Source: Rhodobacter sp. (lineage in GTDB: Bacteria > Pseudomonadota > Alphaproteobacteria > Rhodobacterales > Rhodobacteraceae). Taken from it: a stretch of DNA of 62,090 nt. Positions 32,265 to 41,406 of this stretch are shown in pieces. The notes beneath the pieces were generated by a model. The model ran no database searches. It had not been told where the DNA came from and saw nothing but the letters and a program-made list of their open reading frames with translations. Position 1 is the first letter of the stretch; every line of letters begins with the position of its first letter. The stretch lies in NCBI GenBank assembly GCA_027484985.1, contig JAIXRW010000003.1:1-62090 (forward strand), given 5' to 3'. Both the position numbers and the translations under genes were made by a program.

Positions 32265-34058
32265 GTGCGGGACGCTTACCGGAAAATCTTTGAACTGTTC
32301 GATCTGCGCGAGAAGCGGCGCTTTGCGGTTCTGGTGCTGCTGGTCATGGCGATGGGGTTGTTCGATGTGCTGGGGGTGGCGTCGGTGCTGCCCTTTCTGG
32401 CGGTGGTGTCGGACCCCGCCACAATCGACAAAAGCCGCTGGCTTTCGTGGTTCCGCGACGTGTCGGGGGCGGGGACGACCACGGGGTTCATGATGGTGCT
32501 GGGGTTCAGCGTCTTTGTCTTTGTGCTGGTCACGACGCTGTTCCGTGCCGCCACCTTCTATGCGCTGACGCGGTTTACCAAGATGCGGATGGTCAGCCTC
32601 GCCACGCGGTTGATGGAGGTTTACCTGAGCCAGCCCTATATCTGGTTTCTGGGGCGACATTCTTCGGACCTTGGCAAGACGATCCTTTCCGAGGTGAACA
32701 TGGTCGTGAACGGGCCGATCACGGCGGCGATGCGGCTGCTGGCGAATGGCGTGATGCTCGCGCTGCTGGTGGTGTTTCTGTTCGTGATGGAGCCCTTGGC
32801 CGCGATTGGCGGGGTGGTCATTTTTGGCGGCACCTATGGGCTGATCTTTCTGGCGACGCGGATGCGGCTGAGCCAGATGGGGCAGGGGCGGGTCGAGGCG
32901 AACAAGGCGCAGTTCCAGATCATCCACGAGGCGATGGCGGGCATCAAGAACGTGAAGATCCGGTCGCTGGAGCGGAGTTATCTGGAGCGGTTCCGTATTC
33001 CTTCCTATGACAATGCGCGCCAGCAGGCGGGGCTGGCGCTGATTTCGGAATTGCCGCGGCAATTGCTGGAAGTGATCGCCTTTGGCGGGATGGTGCTGTT
33101 CGTGCTGTGGCTGCTGGCGCGGAATGACGGGGCGATCGGGGATGTGGTGCCGATCCTGGGTGTTTATGCCTTTGCGGCGGCGCGGATGTTTCCGACGATC
33201 CAGCAAGTGTTCGCCTCGGTTTCCGAGATCCGGTTCGGCAAGGCGGCGCTGGACCAGTTGCATGCCGAGTTGCGGCAGCGCACGGGGGCGCGGTTGCCAA
33301 CCCAGGCGGCGGCGGCCATTCCGCTGCGCGAGGCGCTGGAGCTGGACCGCGTGACATTTGCCTTTCCCGATGCCGGGCGGCCTGCGTTGCGCGAGCTGAG
33401 CCTGCGGATCGTGGCCAAGACCACTGTGGGGATCGTGGGGTCCACGGGGGCGGGCAAGACGACCACGGTGGATATGATCCTGGGGCTGCTGACGCCGCAG
33501 GGCGGGCAGTTGCGGGTGGATGGCGTGGTGATCGACGAGGGCAATGTGCGCGGCTGGCAGCGGTCGGTCGGCTATGTGCCGCAAGAGATTTTTCTGGTCG
33601 ATGACAGTGTGGCCGCCAATATCGCCTTTGGCGTGCCGCCCGGGCAGATCGACATGGCGGCGGTGAAGGAAGCCGCGCGGGTGGCCGAGTTGCACGACTT
33701 TGTGCAGACCCTGCCGCAGGGTTATGACACGATGGTGGGCGAGGCGGGGGCGCGGCTTTCGGGCGGGCAAAGGCAGCGAATCGGGATTGCGCGGGCGCTG
33801 TATTCCAGCCCCGACATTCTGGTGTTCGACGAGGCGACGAGCGCCTTGGACAACCTGACCGAGCGGGCGATCATGGATGCCATCGCGTCGCTGGGCCATT
33901 CCAAGACGATCGTGGTGATCGCGCACCGGCTTTCGACCGTGCGGCATTGCGACATGGTTTATCTGCTGGAACACGGGCGGGTGGTGGCGGCGGACCGCTA
34001 TGACGGGCTGGTCAGGACGAATGAGCATTTCCGCGCCCTGCATGAAGCGACAGCCTGA
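32265..34058 (+). CDS. PglK/MsbA-type ABC exporter, candidate lipid-linked oligosaccharide flippase
   Basis: The 597-residue half-transporter has six membrane segments in residues 1-320 and an ATPase domain: Walker A GIVGSTGAGKTTTVDM, signature ARLSGGQRQRIGIARAL, Walker B ILVFDEATSALD, and the H-loop IVVIAHRLSTV. Its start (LFDLREKRRFAVLVLLVMAM, ASVLPFLAVVSDP) is that of PglK-like flippases. No Wzx flippase is encoded in the cluster, so this protein may flip the repeat unit. The GTG at 32265 follows AGGACAGG; the long frame upstream is an antisense shadow. Confidence 0.9.
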   Translation: MRDAYRKIFELFDLREKRRFAVLVLLVMAMGLFDVLGVASVLPFLAVVSDPATIDKSRWLSWFRDVSGAGTTTGFMMVLGFSVFVFVLVTTLFRAATFYALTRFTKMRMVSLATRLMEVYLSQPYIWFLGRHSSDLGKTILSEVNMVVNGPITAAMRLLANGVMLALLVVFLFVMEPLAAIGGVVIFGGTYGLIFLATRMRLSQMGQGRVEANKAQFQIIHEAMAGIKNVKIRSLERSYLERFRIPSYDNARQQAGLALISELPRQLLEVIAFGGMVLFVLWLLARNDGAIGDVVPILGVYAFAAARMFPTIQQVFASVSEIRFGKAALDQLHAELRQRTGARLPTQAAAAIPLREALELDRVTFAFPDAGRPALRELSLRIVAKTTVGIVGSTGAGKTTTVDMILGLLTPQGGQLRVDGVVIDEGNVRGWQRSVGYVPQEIFLVDDSVAANIAFGVPPGQIDMAAVKEAARVAELHDFVQTLPQGYDTMVGEAGARLSGGQRQRIGIARALYSSPDILVFDEATSALDNLTERAIMDAIASLGHSKTIVVIAHRLSTVRHCDMVYLLEHGRVVAADRYDGLVRTNEHFRALHEATA

Positions 34059-34068
34059 GGGGATTGGC

Positions 34069-34806
34069 ATGAAACGCGGCATCATTTTCGCGCTGGCGGT
34101 TTTGCTGGCCGGGCCTGTCTCAGGGCTTGATCTGGGGGACCGCTGGACGGTTTCGGACTGGCCTGCGGGGCAAAGCGGGATCATGCGCTGGTCAGGCGCC
34201 AATGTGCGGCCCGGGACGGACGGGATTGACCTTGTGCTGGACGAGAACCCTTCGGCCGAGATCGGGGTGGATGCGCGGCCGTTTCTGGGGGGCGAAATCC
34301 AGTCGAAGGGGGTGGCTGCGACGGGGAAGTGGGAATGGCGGGCGCGGGCGCCGAAGATGGTGGAGGGTGCTGTGTTTGGCATGTTCCTGTACCGCGCCGA
34401 TCACGCGGGCGACCCGTGGCGGGAATATGACATCGAGTTCGTGGGAGCAGGCACGACCGAGGTAGAGTTGAACATCCATTTCGAGGATGCGGCGGGGCGG
34501 CATGTCAGCCTGCTCGGGGGGCCGCGCAAGATTGATCTGGGTTTTGACGCGGCCGAGGGGTTCCATGATTACGCAATCGAGGTGAAGGAAGAGGCGGCGG
34601 TATTCCGCGTGGACGGGAAGGTGGTGGCCCACTTTGGCCCCGCCGATGTGGAGGGTAGCGTGTGGAGCACGGGGCCGCTGCGGTCTTTTGTCGATCTTTG
34701 GGCGGTGGAACCGGCGCAGGCGGGCTGGGCGGGGGTGTGGGATTGGGACGGCGTGCCGCTTAGGGCAACGCTGGAAGCGGTGTCGCTGCCGCCTGCTGCC
34801 CGCTGA
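34069..34806 (+). CDS. Exported GH16 glycanase (ExoK-like)
   Basis: The 245-residue protein has a signal peptide (residues 1-18) and a GH16 domain with catalytic REYDIEFVG (ExDxE, near residue 122). It is a paralogue of the RTX-bearing enzyme at 26033 (shared GAVFGMF, VELNIHFED/VQLNIHMEN, RSFVDLWAVEP/KSFVDLWSVSP) but exported by the Sec route and without RTX repeats. In Sinorhizobium, ExoK plays this role. GAGGGG precedes the ATG, ten bases after the ABC gene. Its last 47 bases overlap the convergent export gene. Confidence 0.92.
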   Translation: MKRGIIFALAVLLAGPVSGLDLGDRWTVSDWPAGQSGIMRWSGANVRPGTDGIDLVLDENPSAEIGVDARPFLGGEIQSKGVAATGKWEWRARAPKMVEGAVFGMFLYRADHAGDPWREYDIEFVGAGTTEVELNIHFEDAAGRHVSLLGGPRKIDLGFDAAEGFHDYAIEVKEEAAVFRVDGKVVAHFGPADVEGSVWSTGPLRSFVDLWAVEPAQAGWAGVWDWDGVPLRATLEAVSLPPAAR

Positions 34807-36067
34807 TCTGCCCCGCAAGGGCGGGGGCTGCGGCCTCGTCTGGAAGCGGCAGGCGGATTTCCAGCACATCGCCCGGTTGCAGGGCGGTGTCACGTTCTAC
34901 GGGGACCGAGACGAGTTTGCCGCCCTGACGGCGGGCGAGTTCGAGCATGGGGGCGCCGAAACCGCGGGTGGACACGAAGCCATCGCCGCTTTGCATGGCT
35001 TCGGCGTAAAGGGCGGCTTCGGTTTTCAGTTTGAGGCGAAGTTGGCCGATTTCGGCATCGGCAAGGCTGAGGCTGTCAAGGATGTCACGCTTGCGGGCGT
35101 TGAGGATGTCGGAGCGGTCCTGGGTCACCCCGACCACGCGCTGTTCGGCGGTGAGGCGGGCGGTTTCAAGCTCGAGCAGGCGCACCTCTTCATCCGCGAC
35201 GCGGGTTTGCAGGTCGCTGCGGCGGCTGGCGACGGTAAGGCCCTTTTCGACAAGGGCCGAGGTGTTTTCCAGTTCCTGCTTGGCAAGGTCGATCTGGGTG
35301 GTGCGCAGAGCGACCTGTTTTCCCAAGCGTTCGATTTCCTGTGTGAGCAGTTTTTCAAGGCTGGAAAGCTGGACCATCTGGGACTTGATTTCGGAATCGC
35401 GGGCGGCTTTCACCTCGCGCTCGCGGCGGAGGAGGTCTTCTCCGCCGGGGGCGGTGGCCAGTTCCTTGTCGGGGACGAGATCGTCGCGCGAGGCGAGTTC
35501 GGCTTCGAGCCGCGCCTTTTCGGCCAATCGGGCGTAAAGCTGGAGGCGGAGGACTTCGTAATTGCCCAAGCTGGCAAGGGCGGAGCGTTCGTTTTGCAGG
35601 AAGGTCATTTCGGGACGGCGGAAGCCGCCCGCCAGACCCACGGCCTCGATCGCGTTCATGCCGGGGGCGAAGGGGATGGCGCCGGGGGCCTGCACTTCGC
35701 CGATGACATAGACGGGGCGGTATTCGGCCACCTCGACCGAGGCGTCGAGATTGGTGGTGACGCCAAGGCTGTCCTGTATGCTGGCGATGATGGCCTGGCC
35801 CAGTTCTTCGGATGACAGGCCAGCGGCCTTGACCGAGCCTGCCATGGGGACTGACACGAAGCCATCGGCGCCGATGGTGTATTCGCCGCTGGCATCGGGC
35901 CATGAGACATAGGTTTGCGTGGTGCTGTCCCATGATCCGATGCGGACGAACAGCTTTTCGCGCGGGCCGAGTTTGTAGGCATCGGCATCGGGCGAACCGC
36001 CGGTCTGGGCGGCGGCGGGCAGGGCGGCCGACAGAAGCAGGGCGCAGAGGAGGGGTTTAAACGGCAT
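34760..36067 (-). CDS. Polysaccharide export protein (ExoF/OPX type)
   Basis: The 435-residue protein has a signal peptide (1-20) and a polysaccharide-export domain (about 30-110: YKLGPREKLFVRIG, GEYTIGADGFVSVPMAGSV). A SLBB segment follows (VYVIGEVQAPGAIPFAPGM), then a long coiled coil (about 190-350) and a C-terminal second SLBB-like part. This ExoF layout differs from short Wza-type proteins. It acts in the periplasm/outer membrane with the ExoP-like protein, whose gene overlaps its start by 11 bases. Confidence 0.92.
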   Translation of the reverse strand: MPFKPLLCALLLSAALPAAAQTGGSPDADAYKLGPREKLFVRIGSWDSTTQTYVSWPDASGEYTIGADGFVSVPMAGSVKAAGLSSEELGQAIIASIQDSLGVTTNLDASVEVAEYRPVYVIGEVQAPGAIPFAPGMNAIEAVGLAGGFRRPEMTFLQNERSALASLGNYEVLRLQLYARLAEKARLEAELASRDDLVPDKELATAPGGEDLLRREREVKAARDSEIKSQMVQLSSLEKLLTQEIERLGKQVALRTTQIDLAKQELENTSALVEKGLTVASRRSDLQTRVADEEVRLLELETARLTAEQRVVGVTQDRSDILNARKRDILDSLSLADAEIGQLRLKLKTEAALYAEAMQSGDGFVSTRGFGAPMLELARRQGGKLVSVPVERDTALQPGDVLEIRLPLPDEAAAPALAGQISGQQAAATPLPALP

Positions 36068-38153
36068 GGAGCAATCTTTCCTCGAAATCGCCGGGGCGCA
36101 TGTAAAGCCGGGCGCGTTTGAGATCGGCGCCGACCAGAACGGTGGCCGCGATGGGGCGCAGGCTTTCGCCGTGCATCAGAATGGCGTCGGACAGGAATTC
36201 GGGCGTGATCTTGCCCCATGGCAGCACGAGGACCGAGGCATCGGCGGCGCGGGCAAGGGCGGCGGGGAAACGGGCGCTTGTGAGCGGTGGCAGGCACAAA
36301 AGCACGGTCTGGAAACGGTCGCGCAGGCGGTCGGTCGCATCTTCGCGGGGGGGCAGGTCGGACAGTTTCCACGTTTCCACCTGGTCAAGTGCGTTCAGCC
36401 GTTGCACCTGACCGGGGGTCAGGCCACCCGCATCGACGACAAGCACCCGTTCGCCGTTGGCCGACAGGGTTTCGGCAAAGCTGCTGATGGGGAAGGCATC
36501 GGCCACGGCATCGACCGGGACAAGGGCCACGATGCGGCCGGTATCGGGCTGGGGCGGGACCATGCGGTCAAGTTCGGTTCGCGTGCGCGACAGGGTGCGC
36601 GTCAGGACGCGGCGCTGTTCGGCAGCAAGTTTGCGGTTGGGTAGGGGGGTAAGGCCCGCGCAGGGCAGGCCGGTGCGGTCAACCACATCCTTGGGGGTGC
36701 GCAGGCGCATCGGGCCCATTTCGCGCACAGCACCGATGATGAGGCCCGCCAGCGCGCCCAGCAAAAGGCCGAGGAACAGCAGCGCCTTCTTGCGCGGGCT
36801 TGAGGGTTTTTCGGGCAGGTCGGCGGGCGAGATGATGCTGACCGAGGCGATGGGGAAGTTTTCCTGCTGGGCGGTGATTTCGTAGCGTTCCAGAAAATTG
36901 CGATAGACCGAGGCGTAGGTGTCGGCCACGGCTTCAAGCTGGGCAAGCTGGCCCATCACCTTGTCATCGCCGGACATGTGTTCGGCAAAGTTCTTGAGAT
37001 CATCGCGCAAGGATGCCTCGCGCGAGCGGGCGATGGCGTATTGCGCCTTGGTCGCAAGGATGGCGCGGTCGAGTTCTTCGGCGATGGTCTTTTCAAGGAT
37101 ATCCATCTGCTTTTTCAGCTGCTGCGCCTGCGGATGGTTTTCGCCGCGTTCCGCGACGATGGCGGTCCAGTTGCGGCGGGATTTTATGTAGTCGGTTCGT
37201 AGTTCCGACATGGTCTGATCGGAGGGGGTGAGGGTTTCGAGCGCCGAGACGGCAAGAACATCGGGTTTGGCGGTTTTCATCAGGGCGTCGAAATTCTGCA
37301 CGCGGGCGCGCAGTTGCGCCACATCGGCCGAGGCGGTGACAAGGGCGGTGGCAAGATCGGATTGCTGCTGGTCGGTCAGAAGGTTGCCCTGAAATTCCAC
37401 AAGGTTGTGGCGGGCGCGGAATTCCTGCACTGCGTTGGTGGCGGCAAGGCTGCGTTCGGCCAGAACCTTAAGCCGCTGGTTGACCCATTGGCCCGCATTG
37501 ACGGCGAGTTTGGATTGCTGGGACAGCTGGAACTGCACGTAGCTGTCGCCATAGGCGCGGGCCACGGCGGCGGCGCGTTGCGGGTTATGATCGGAATAGA
37601 CCACCAGAAGCACGAAGCTGCGGCCCACGCGTTCGACATAAAGCCGTTCGCGCAACCGGCTGGCCGCGGCCTGACGGGCAGCAAGTTTCGGATCGACAGG
37701 GGGGCCGATCAGGGTGGTATCGGCCCTTTGGCCAAGGGTCATCAGGCTGGAGATGCCGCCCATGGCCCAAGTGAGGCTATCGGTTGGCGGGTTCATGAAA
37801 TCGGGGTCGGCATCGAGGTTGAGGCGTTCGACCACCTCGAGCGCAAGAACCTGACTGCGAAGGATTTCCAGTTCGGATTGCACGGTGGCATCGGACCGGA
37901 CGGCATTGGGCAGGGCCGAGACCTGATTGAGCAGTTCGTTGCGTTCTTCATCGAGCAGGATGGTTTCGGTCGCGGAATAGCGCGGCACCGCGCCGAGGAT
38001 GACCAGAAGCGCGAGCGCCCCCCCCACAAGGGCGGCGCGCAGCACCAGACCCGCCTGACGGCGGGCGGATTGGGACAGTTTTTCGCTGTCGATCACCGTT
38101 GCGGATTCGGGATCGGCGGAAAAGGGCGGCTGGCGGGTATAGGGGCCGTTCAT
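36057..38153 (-). CDS. ExoP/Wzz-type chain-length protein with degenerate kinase domain
   Basis: The 698-residue inner-membrane protein has two membrane segments (about residues 33-55 and 455-475) around a Wzz/coiled-coil periplasmic part, then a cytoplasmic domain shaped like a bacterial tyrosine kinase. Where Walker A should be it reads IVALVPVDAVADAFPISSFA, with no GxxGxGKS/T. There is also no C-terminal tyrosine cluster, so it is probably not an active kinase. It controls polymer length with the polymerase two genes upstream. GalU is encoded eight bases before it. Confidence 0.92.
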   Translation of the reverse strand: MNGPYTRQPPFSADPESATVIDSEKLSQSARRQAGLVLRAALVGGALALLVILGAVPRYSATETILLDEERNELLNQVSALPNAVRSDATVQSELEILRSQVLALEVVERLNLDADPDFMNPPTDSLTWAMGGISSLMTLGQRADTTLIGPPVDPKLAARQAAASRLRERLYVERVGRSFVLLVVYSDHNPQRAAAVARAYGDSYVQFQLSQQSKLAVNAGQWVNQRLKVLAERSLAATNAVQEFRARHNLVEFQGNLLTDQQQSDLATALVTASADVAQLRARVQNFDALMKTAKPDVLAVSALETLTPSDQTMSELRTDYIKSRRNWTAIVAERGENHPQAQQLKKQMDILEKTIAEELDRAILATKAQYAIARSREASLRDDLKNFAEHMSGDDKVMGQLAQLEAVADTYASVYRNFLERYEITAQQENFPIASVSIISPADLPEKPSSPRKKALLFLGLLLGALAGLIIGAVREMGPMRLRTPKDVVDRTGLPCAGLTPLPNRKLAAEQRRVLTRTLSRTRTELDRMVPPQPDTGRIVALVPVDAVADAFPISSFAETLSANGERVLVVDAGGLTPGQVQRLNALDQVETWKLSDLPPREDATDRLRDRFQTVLLCLPPLTSARFPAALARAADASVLVLPWGKITPEFLSDAILMHGESLRPIAATVLVGADLKRARLYMRPGDFEERLLHAV

Positions 38154-38160
38154 GCCGGAC

Positions 38161-39057
38161 CTATTGCGCGGCGTTCTGAAGGGCGACCATGCTGTTCAGA
38201 TAGGCCCCGAATTCTTCGCGCAATTCGCTGCGGGCAAGGGCGAAAGAGACGGTGGCCTGAAGGAAGCCCGCCTTGGACCCGCAATCGAAGCGGTCGCCCT
38301 TGAAGCGGTAGGCGTGGACGGGGCTGCCTGCGGCGACAAGGCCCGCGATGGCATCGGTCAGCTGGATTTCGCCGCCCGCGCTGGCCTGAAGGCCTGCAAG
38401 ATGGTCGAAGATCGACGGATCGAGGATATAGCGGCCGATGACGGCGAGGTTCGAGGGGGCCTGTTCGGGCCGGGGCTTTTCGACGATGGCGCGCACCTGC
38501 GCCACGCGACCCGCAACGCCGGCGACATCGAGGATGCCATAGGCGCCGGACTGGGCGGGGGGAACCTCCATCGCGGCGATGACGGAACCGCCGGTGTTGG
38601 CATGGACCGCGATCATCTGTTGCAGGCAGGGGGTGCTGGCCGAGATCACATCATCGGGCAGGATCACGGCGAAGGGTTCGTCCTGGATCAGATGCCGGGC
38701 GCAGGCGATGGCGTGGCCAAGGCCAAGCGCCTGATTCTGGCGCACATAGGTGACGGCGCCGCTGTCGAGCGTGCAATTTTCCACGATGCGAAGCAGGTCT
38801 TTCTTGCCCGCAAGGGCGAGGGTGCGTTCCAGTTCGGGGGAACGGTCGAAATAGTCTTCGAGGTTCGTCTTGCCGCGGGCGGTGATGAAGATGAGCTGTT
38901 CGATCCCCGAGGCGAGGGCTTCGTCAACCGCGTATTGGATAAGGGGGCGGTCCACGAGGGTAAGGGTTTCCTTCGGGATGGCCTTGGTTGCGGGCAGGAA
39001 CCGGGTGCCAAGGCCGGCAACGGGAAAGATCGCCTTTGTGACTTTGCCTTTGGGCAT
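38161..39057 (-). CDS. galU: UTP-glucose-1-phosphate uridylyltransferase
   Basis: The 298-residue enzyme has the GalU signature FPVAGLGTRFLPATKAIPKE, LVDRPLIQYAVDEAL, and VIGRYILDPSIF near the end. It makes UDP-glucose, the donor for the cluster's glucosyltransferases. AGGAG precedes the ATG at 39057. It lies between the polymerase and export genes in a leftward operon (polymerase, galU, ExoP-like, ExoF-like), the same partners as exoN in Sinorhizobium. Confidence 0.95.
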   Translation of the reverse strand: MPKGKVTKAIFPVAGLGTRFLPATKAIPKETLTLVDRPLIQYAVDEALASGIEQLIFITARGKTNLEDYFDRSPELERTLALAGKKDLLRIVENCTLDSGAVTYVRQNQALGLGHAIACARHLIQDEPFAVILPDDVISASTPCLQQMIAVHANTGGSVIAAMEVPPAQSGAYGILDVAGVAGRVAQVRAIVEKPRPEQAPSNLAVIGRYILDPSIFDHLAGLQASAGGEIQLTDAIAGLVAAGSPVHAYRFKGDRFDCGSKAGFLQATVSFALARSELREEFGAYLNSMVALQNAAQ

Positions 39058-39089
39058 CGGAAGCTCCTGTCTGGGTGGTGGAGGTGCGG

Positions 39090-40415
39090 TCAGCCCGGAA
39101 GGCCGGGCATCGCGCGCTGTGGGGGCGTGTGGGGGGATGGCCCCCGTGCGGGGGAATAGCGCGGGCTGCGGCTTGCGGTTCCATGCTGCGGTGCAGAATT
39201 GCGGCGCAGGACATCGTCGCACAGCCGCAACAGCAGCAGCGGGACGAGGAAGGAACCCGCCGTGTAGGGGGTGAAGAAGTCGATTTCGACGGCCGAGCGG
39301 ATCAGGAACAGCATGCATAGCCCCGCCAGCATGGCAGCGGAGCGGTCTTGCGCCCGCAGCATCGCGGCGAGTGGCAGGACCAAGAGCAGCAGCGTCCAGA
39401 GCGCGAGCAGCGCCAAGCCGGTCAGCCCGAGGCCGACATAGCCCTCGATCAGGGTGTTGTGGAAATGAAAGCCGGTCTGGCCTTCGATGTGGAATTCGGT
39501 CCAAAGCTCTTCGGCATCGGCGCGGCCGGGCAGCCAGAAGGCATAGTAGCCAAGGCCGAGTGTGGGGCGCTGGCCGCCAAATTCGATGCCGCGCGACCAC
39601 AGATAGGTGCGCCCTGTCAGGGTGGTATCCTTGCCGAAGGCCGAGAAAACCGCGTCGAGCGCGCCCAGTTGCAGCGCCGCGAGGATGGCCAGCACAAGCA
39701 GGATGCCCCCCGCCGCAAGGACGGCGATGCGCCACAGGCGGGGCAGGCGCAGCACACCAAGCGCCAGCAGCATGAGCGCGAAGGCAAGGATGACCGTGAT
39801 GACCGAGGTGGCCGATTCGGTGCGCGCCAGCGTGGCGGCGGCAAAGGCCCCGATGCCAAGGGCCGCGATCACCCATACCGCGCCCGCCCGGCGCGGATGG
39901 ACCAATGGCCAGAAGGCCGCGACAAGGGTGAGCGAGGCAAAAAGGCCAAGCTGGTTCTTGGAACTGAAGGCCCCCGCGAAGGCATAGGTGCCATCCACCA
40001 CATCATAGGCGAAAGACCCGTTCAGCGTGGAATAGACCAGCACGAGCAGCCCCCCCGCCAGCAGCCCGCGTGACAGGCTGGCAACCGAAGCGGTACGCGC
40101 GGCGACAAGGCCCAGCGTCACGGTGCTGGCCCATTGGATCGCGGCGCGCAGCGTGGCATCGGGGCGGTCGGACCAAAGGGTGGACAGCGCGGCAAGGGCA
40201 GGCAGGGCCAGCACGGCCACGGCACGCAGGGGGTGGCGCACGAGCGCGGGCGTGGGCAGCAGCAGCGCCGGAAGCCAGATCGCGTAAAACAGCAGGATCG
40301 AGACCGCGCCGAAGATGGTGGAATAGGCAAAGACCCAAAGCGATGCCGCGATGGCCAAGACGGCATAGGCGCCGTTCCGGGCGGGATCGGTCACGAGGCC
40401 GGGGTTCAGTTTCAT
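39090..40415 (-). CDS. O-antigen ligase/polymerase family protein (ExoQ-like)
   Basis: The 441-residue protein has 10-12 membrane segments and the Wzy_C-type loop: SSKNQLGLFASLTLVAAFWP, then FGKDTTLTGRTYLWSRGIEF and FHNTLIEGYVGLGL. It polymerises the lipid-linked repeat units in the periplasm. It is first in the leftward operon with galU. The start at ATG 40415 is preceded by a weak ribosome binding site; ATG 40457 is an alternative. Confidence 0.88.
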   Translation of the reverse strand: MKLNPGLVTDPARNGAYAVLAIAASLWVFAYSTIFGAVSILLFYAIWLPALLLPTPALVRHPLRAVAVLALPALAALSTLWSDRPDATLRAAIQWASTVTLGLVAARTASVASLSRGLLAGGLLVLVYSTLNGSFAYDVVDGTYAFAGAFSSKNQLGLFASLTLVAAFWPLVHPRRAGAVWVIAALGIGAFAAATLARTESATSVITVILAFALMLLALGVLRLPRLWRIAVLAAGGILLVLAILAALQLGALDAVFSAFGKDTTLTGRTYLWSRGIEFGGQRPTLGLGYYAFWLPGRADAEELWTEFHIEGQTGFHFHNTLIEGYVGLGLTGLALLALWTLLLLVLPLAAMLRAQDRSAAMLAGLCMLFLIRSAVEIDFFTPYTAGSFLVPLLLLRLCDDVLRRNSAPQHGTASRSPRYSPARGPSPHTPPQRAMPGLPG

Positions 40416-40578
40416 CGCGGTGCTGTCCGTTGGGCCCGAGCAAAGCCGTTTCATGCCGCTTCGGTTCCCGGCCCTGTCCAAACGGATGTAAGGAGGGAAC
40501 CCGGCGCGGGGGACGGGCTTAGCTTTCGCGGACGGGCCGGTCTGGTGGCGGGCCGATGGGTGTGGAGCATGAGACGCC

Positions 40579-41406
40579 ATGAAAGACGGATATGTGCAGC
40601 GGGCCGGGCTGTTCCGGCCTGACGACGAGGTGGTGGCGCAGGGATTTGTGACGCCTGGCCTGGCGCCGGAGGTGGGGGGGGCTGCGGCGCTGGTGCCGGA
40701 TTTCGCGCTGTTGCAGGGCGCGGAGGCGGGCCGCGCCGTGGGGCGGGGGCGGGCGGACGGGTTCCGCCCGCGCCGCCCGATCGAGATTTCGGATGCGGCC
40801 GAATTGCCCAAGGTGCTGCTTGACCGGATCGCGGCGCTGGCCGGTCTGATCTTGCTGTTGCCGGTGATGATGATGATCGCGGGGCTGATCTATCTGCGTG
40901 ATCCGGGGCCGGTGCTGTATGGTCACCGGCGCATCGGGCGGCATGGGCGGGTGTTCCGCTGCCTGAAGTTCCGCACGATGGTGCAAGACAGCGATGCGGT
41001 GCTGGCGCGGCATCTGGCGGCCAGCCCCGAGGCGGCGGCGGAATGGGCCGCGGCGCGCAAGCTGCGGGCCGACCCGCGGGTGACGCACCTCGGCGCGCGG
41101 CTGCGAAAGGCGAGCCTTGACGAATTGCCCCAGCTTTTCAACGTTTTGCGCGGCGAGATGAGCCTTGTGGGGCCGCGGCCCATCGTGACCGACGAGGCGC
41201 GGCATTATGGCGAGGCGCTGGCGGCCTATCTGGCGGTGCGCCCCGGTGTGACGGGGCTGTGGCAGATCAGCGGGCGCAGCGACACCAGCTATGCCGAGCG
41301 GGTGGAACTGGACCGCGCCTATGTGCGGGGGCGGTCCATCGCGCTGGACCTGTGGATACTGATGCGGACGGTGGTGGTGGTGCTGAAGGGGCGCGGAAGC
41401 TATTGA
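40579..41406 (+). CDS. exoY: Undecaprenyl-phosphate sugar-1-phosphate transferase
   Basis: The 275-residue bacterial sugar transferase has one membrane hairpin (about 80-105). The conserved catalytic blocks are DPGPVLYGHRRIGR, FRCLKFRTMV, LRKASLDELPQLFNVLRGEM, SLVGPRPIV and RPGVTGLWQISGRSD. It starts the repeat unit by loading the first sugar phosphate (galactose in Sinorhizobium ExoY) onto the lipid carrier. The N-terminal 70 residues are unconserved. It diverges from the polymerase operon and ends overlapping exoA. Confidence 0.93.
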   Translation: MKDGYVQRAGLFRPDDEVVAQGFVTPGLAPEVGGAAALVPDFALLQGAEAGRAVGRGRADGFRPRRPIEISDAAELPKVLLDRIAALAGLILLLPVMMMIAGLIYLRDPGPVLYGHRRIGRHGRVFRCLKFRTMVQDSDAVLARHLAASPEAAAEWAAARKLRADPRVTHLGARLRKASLDELPQLFNVLRGEMSLVGPRPIVTDEARHYGEALAAYLAVRPGVTGLWQISGRSDTSYAERVELDRAYVRGRSIALDLWILMRTVVVVLKGRGSY

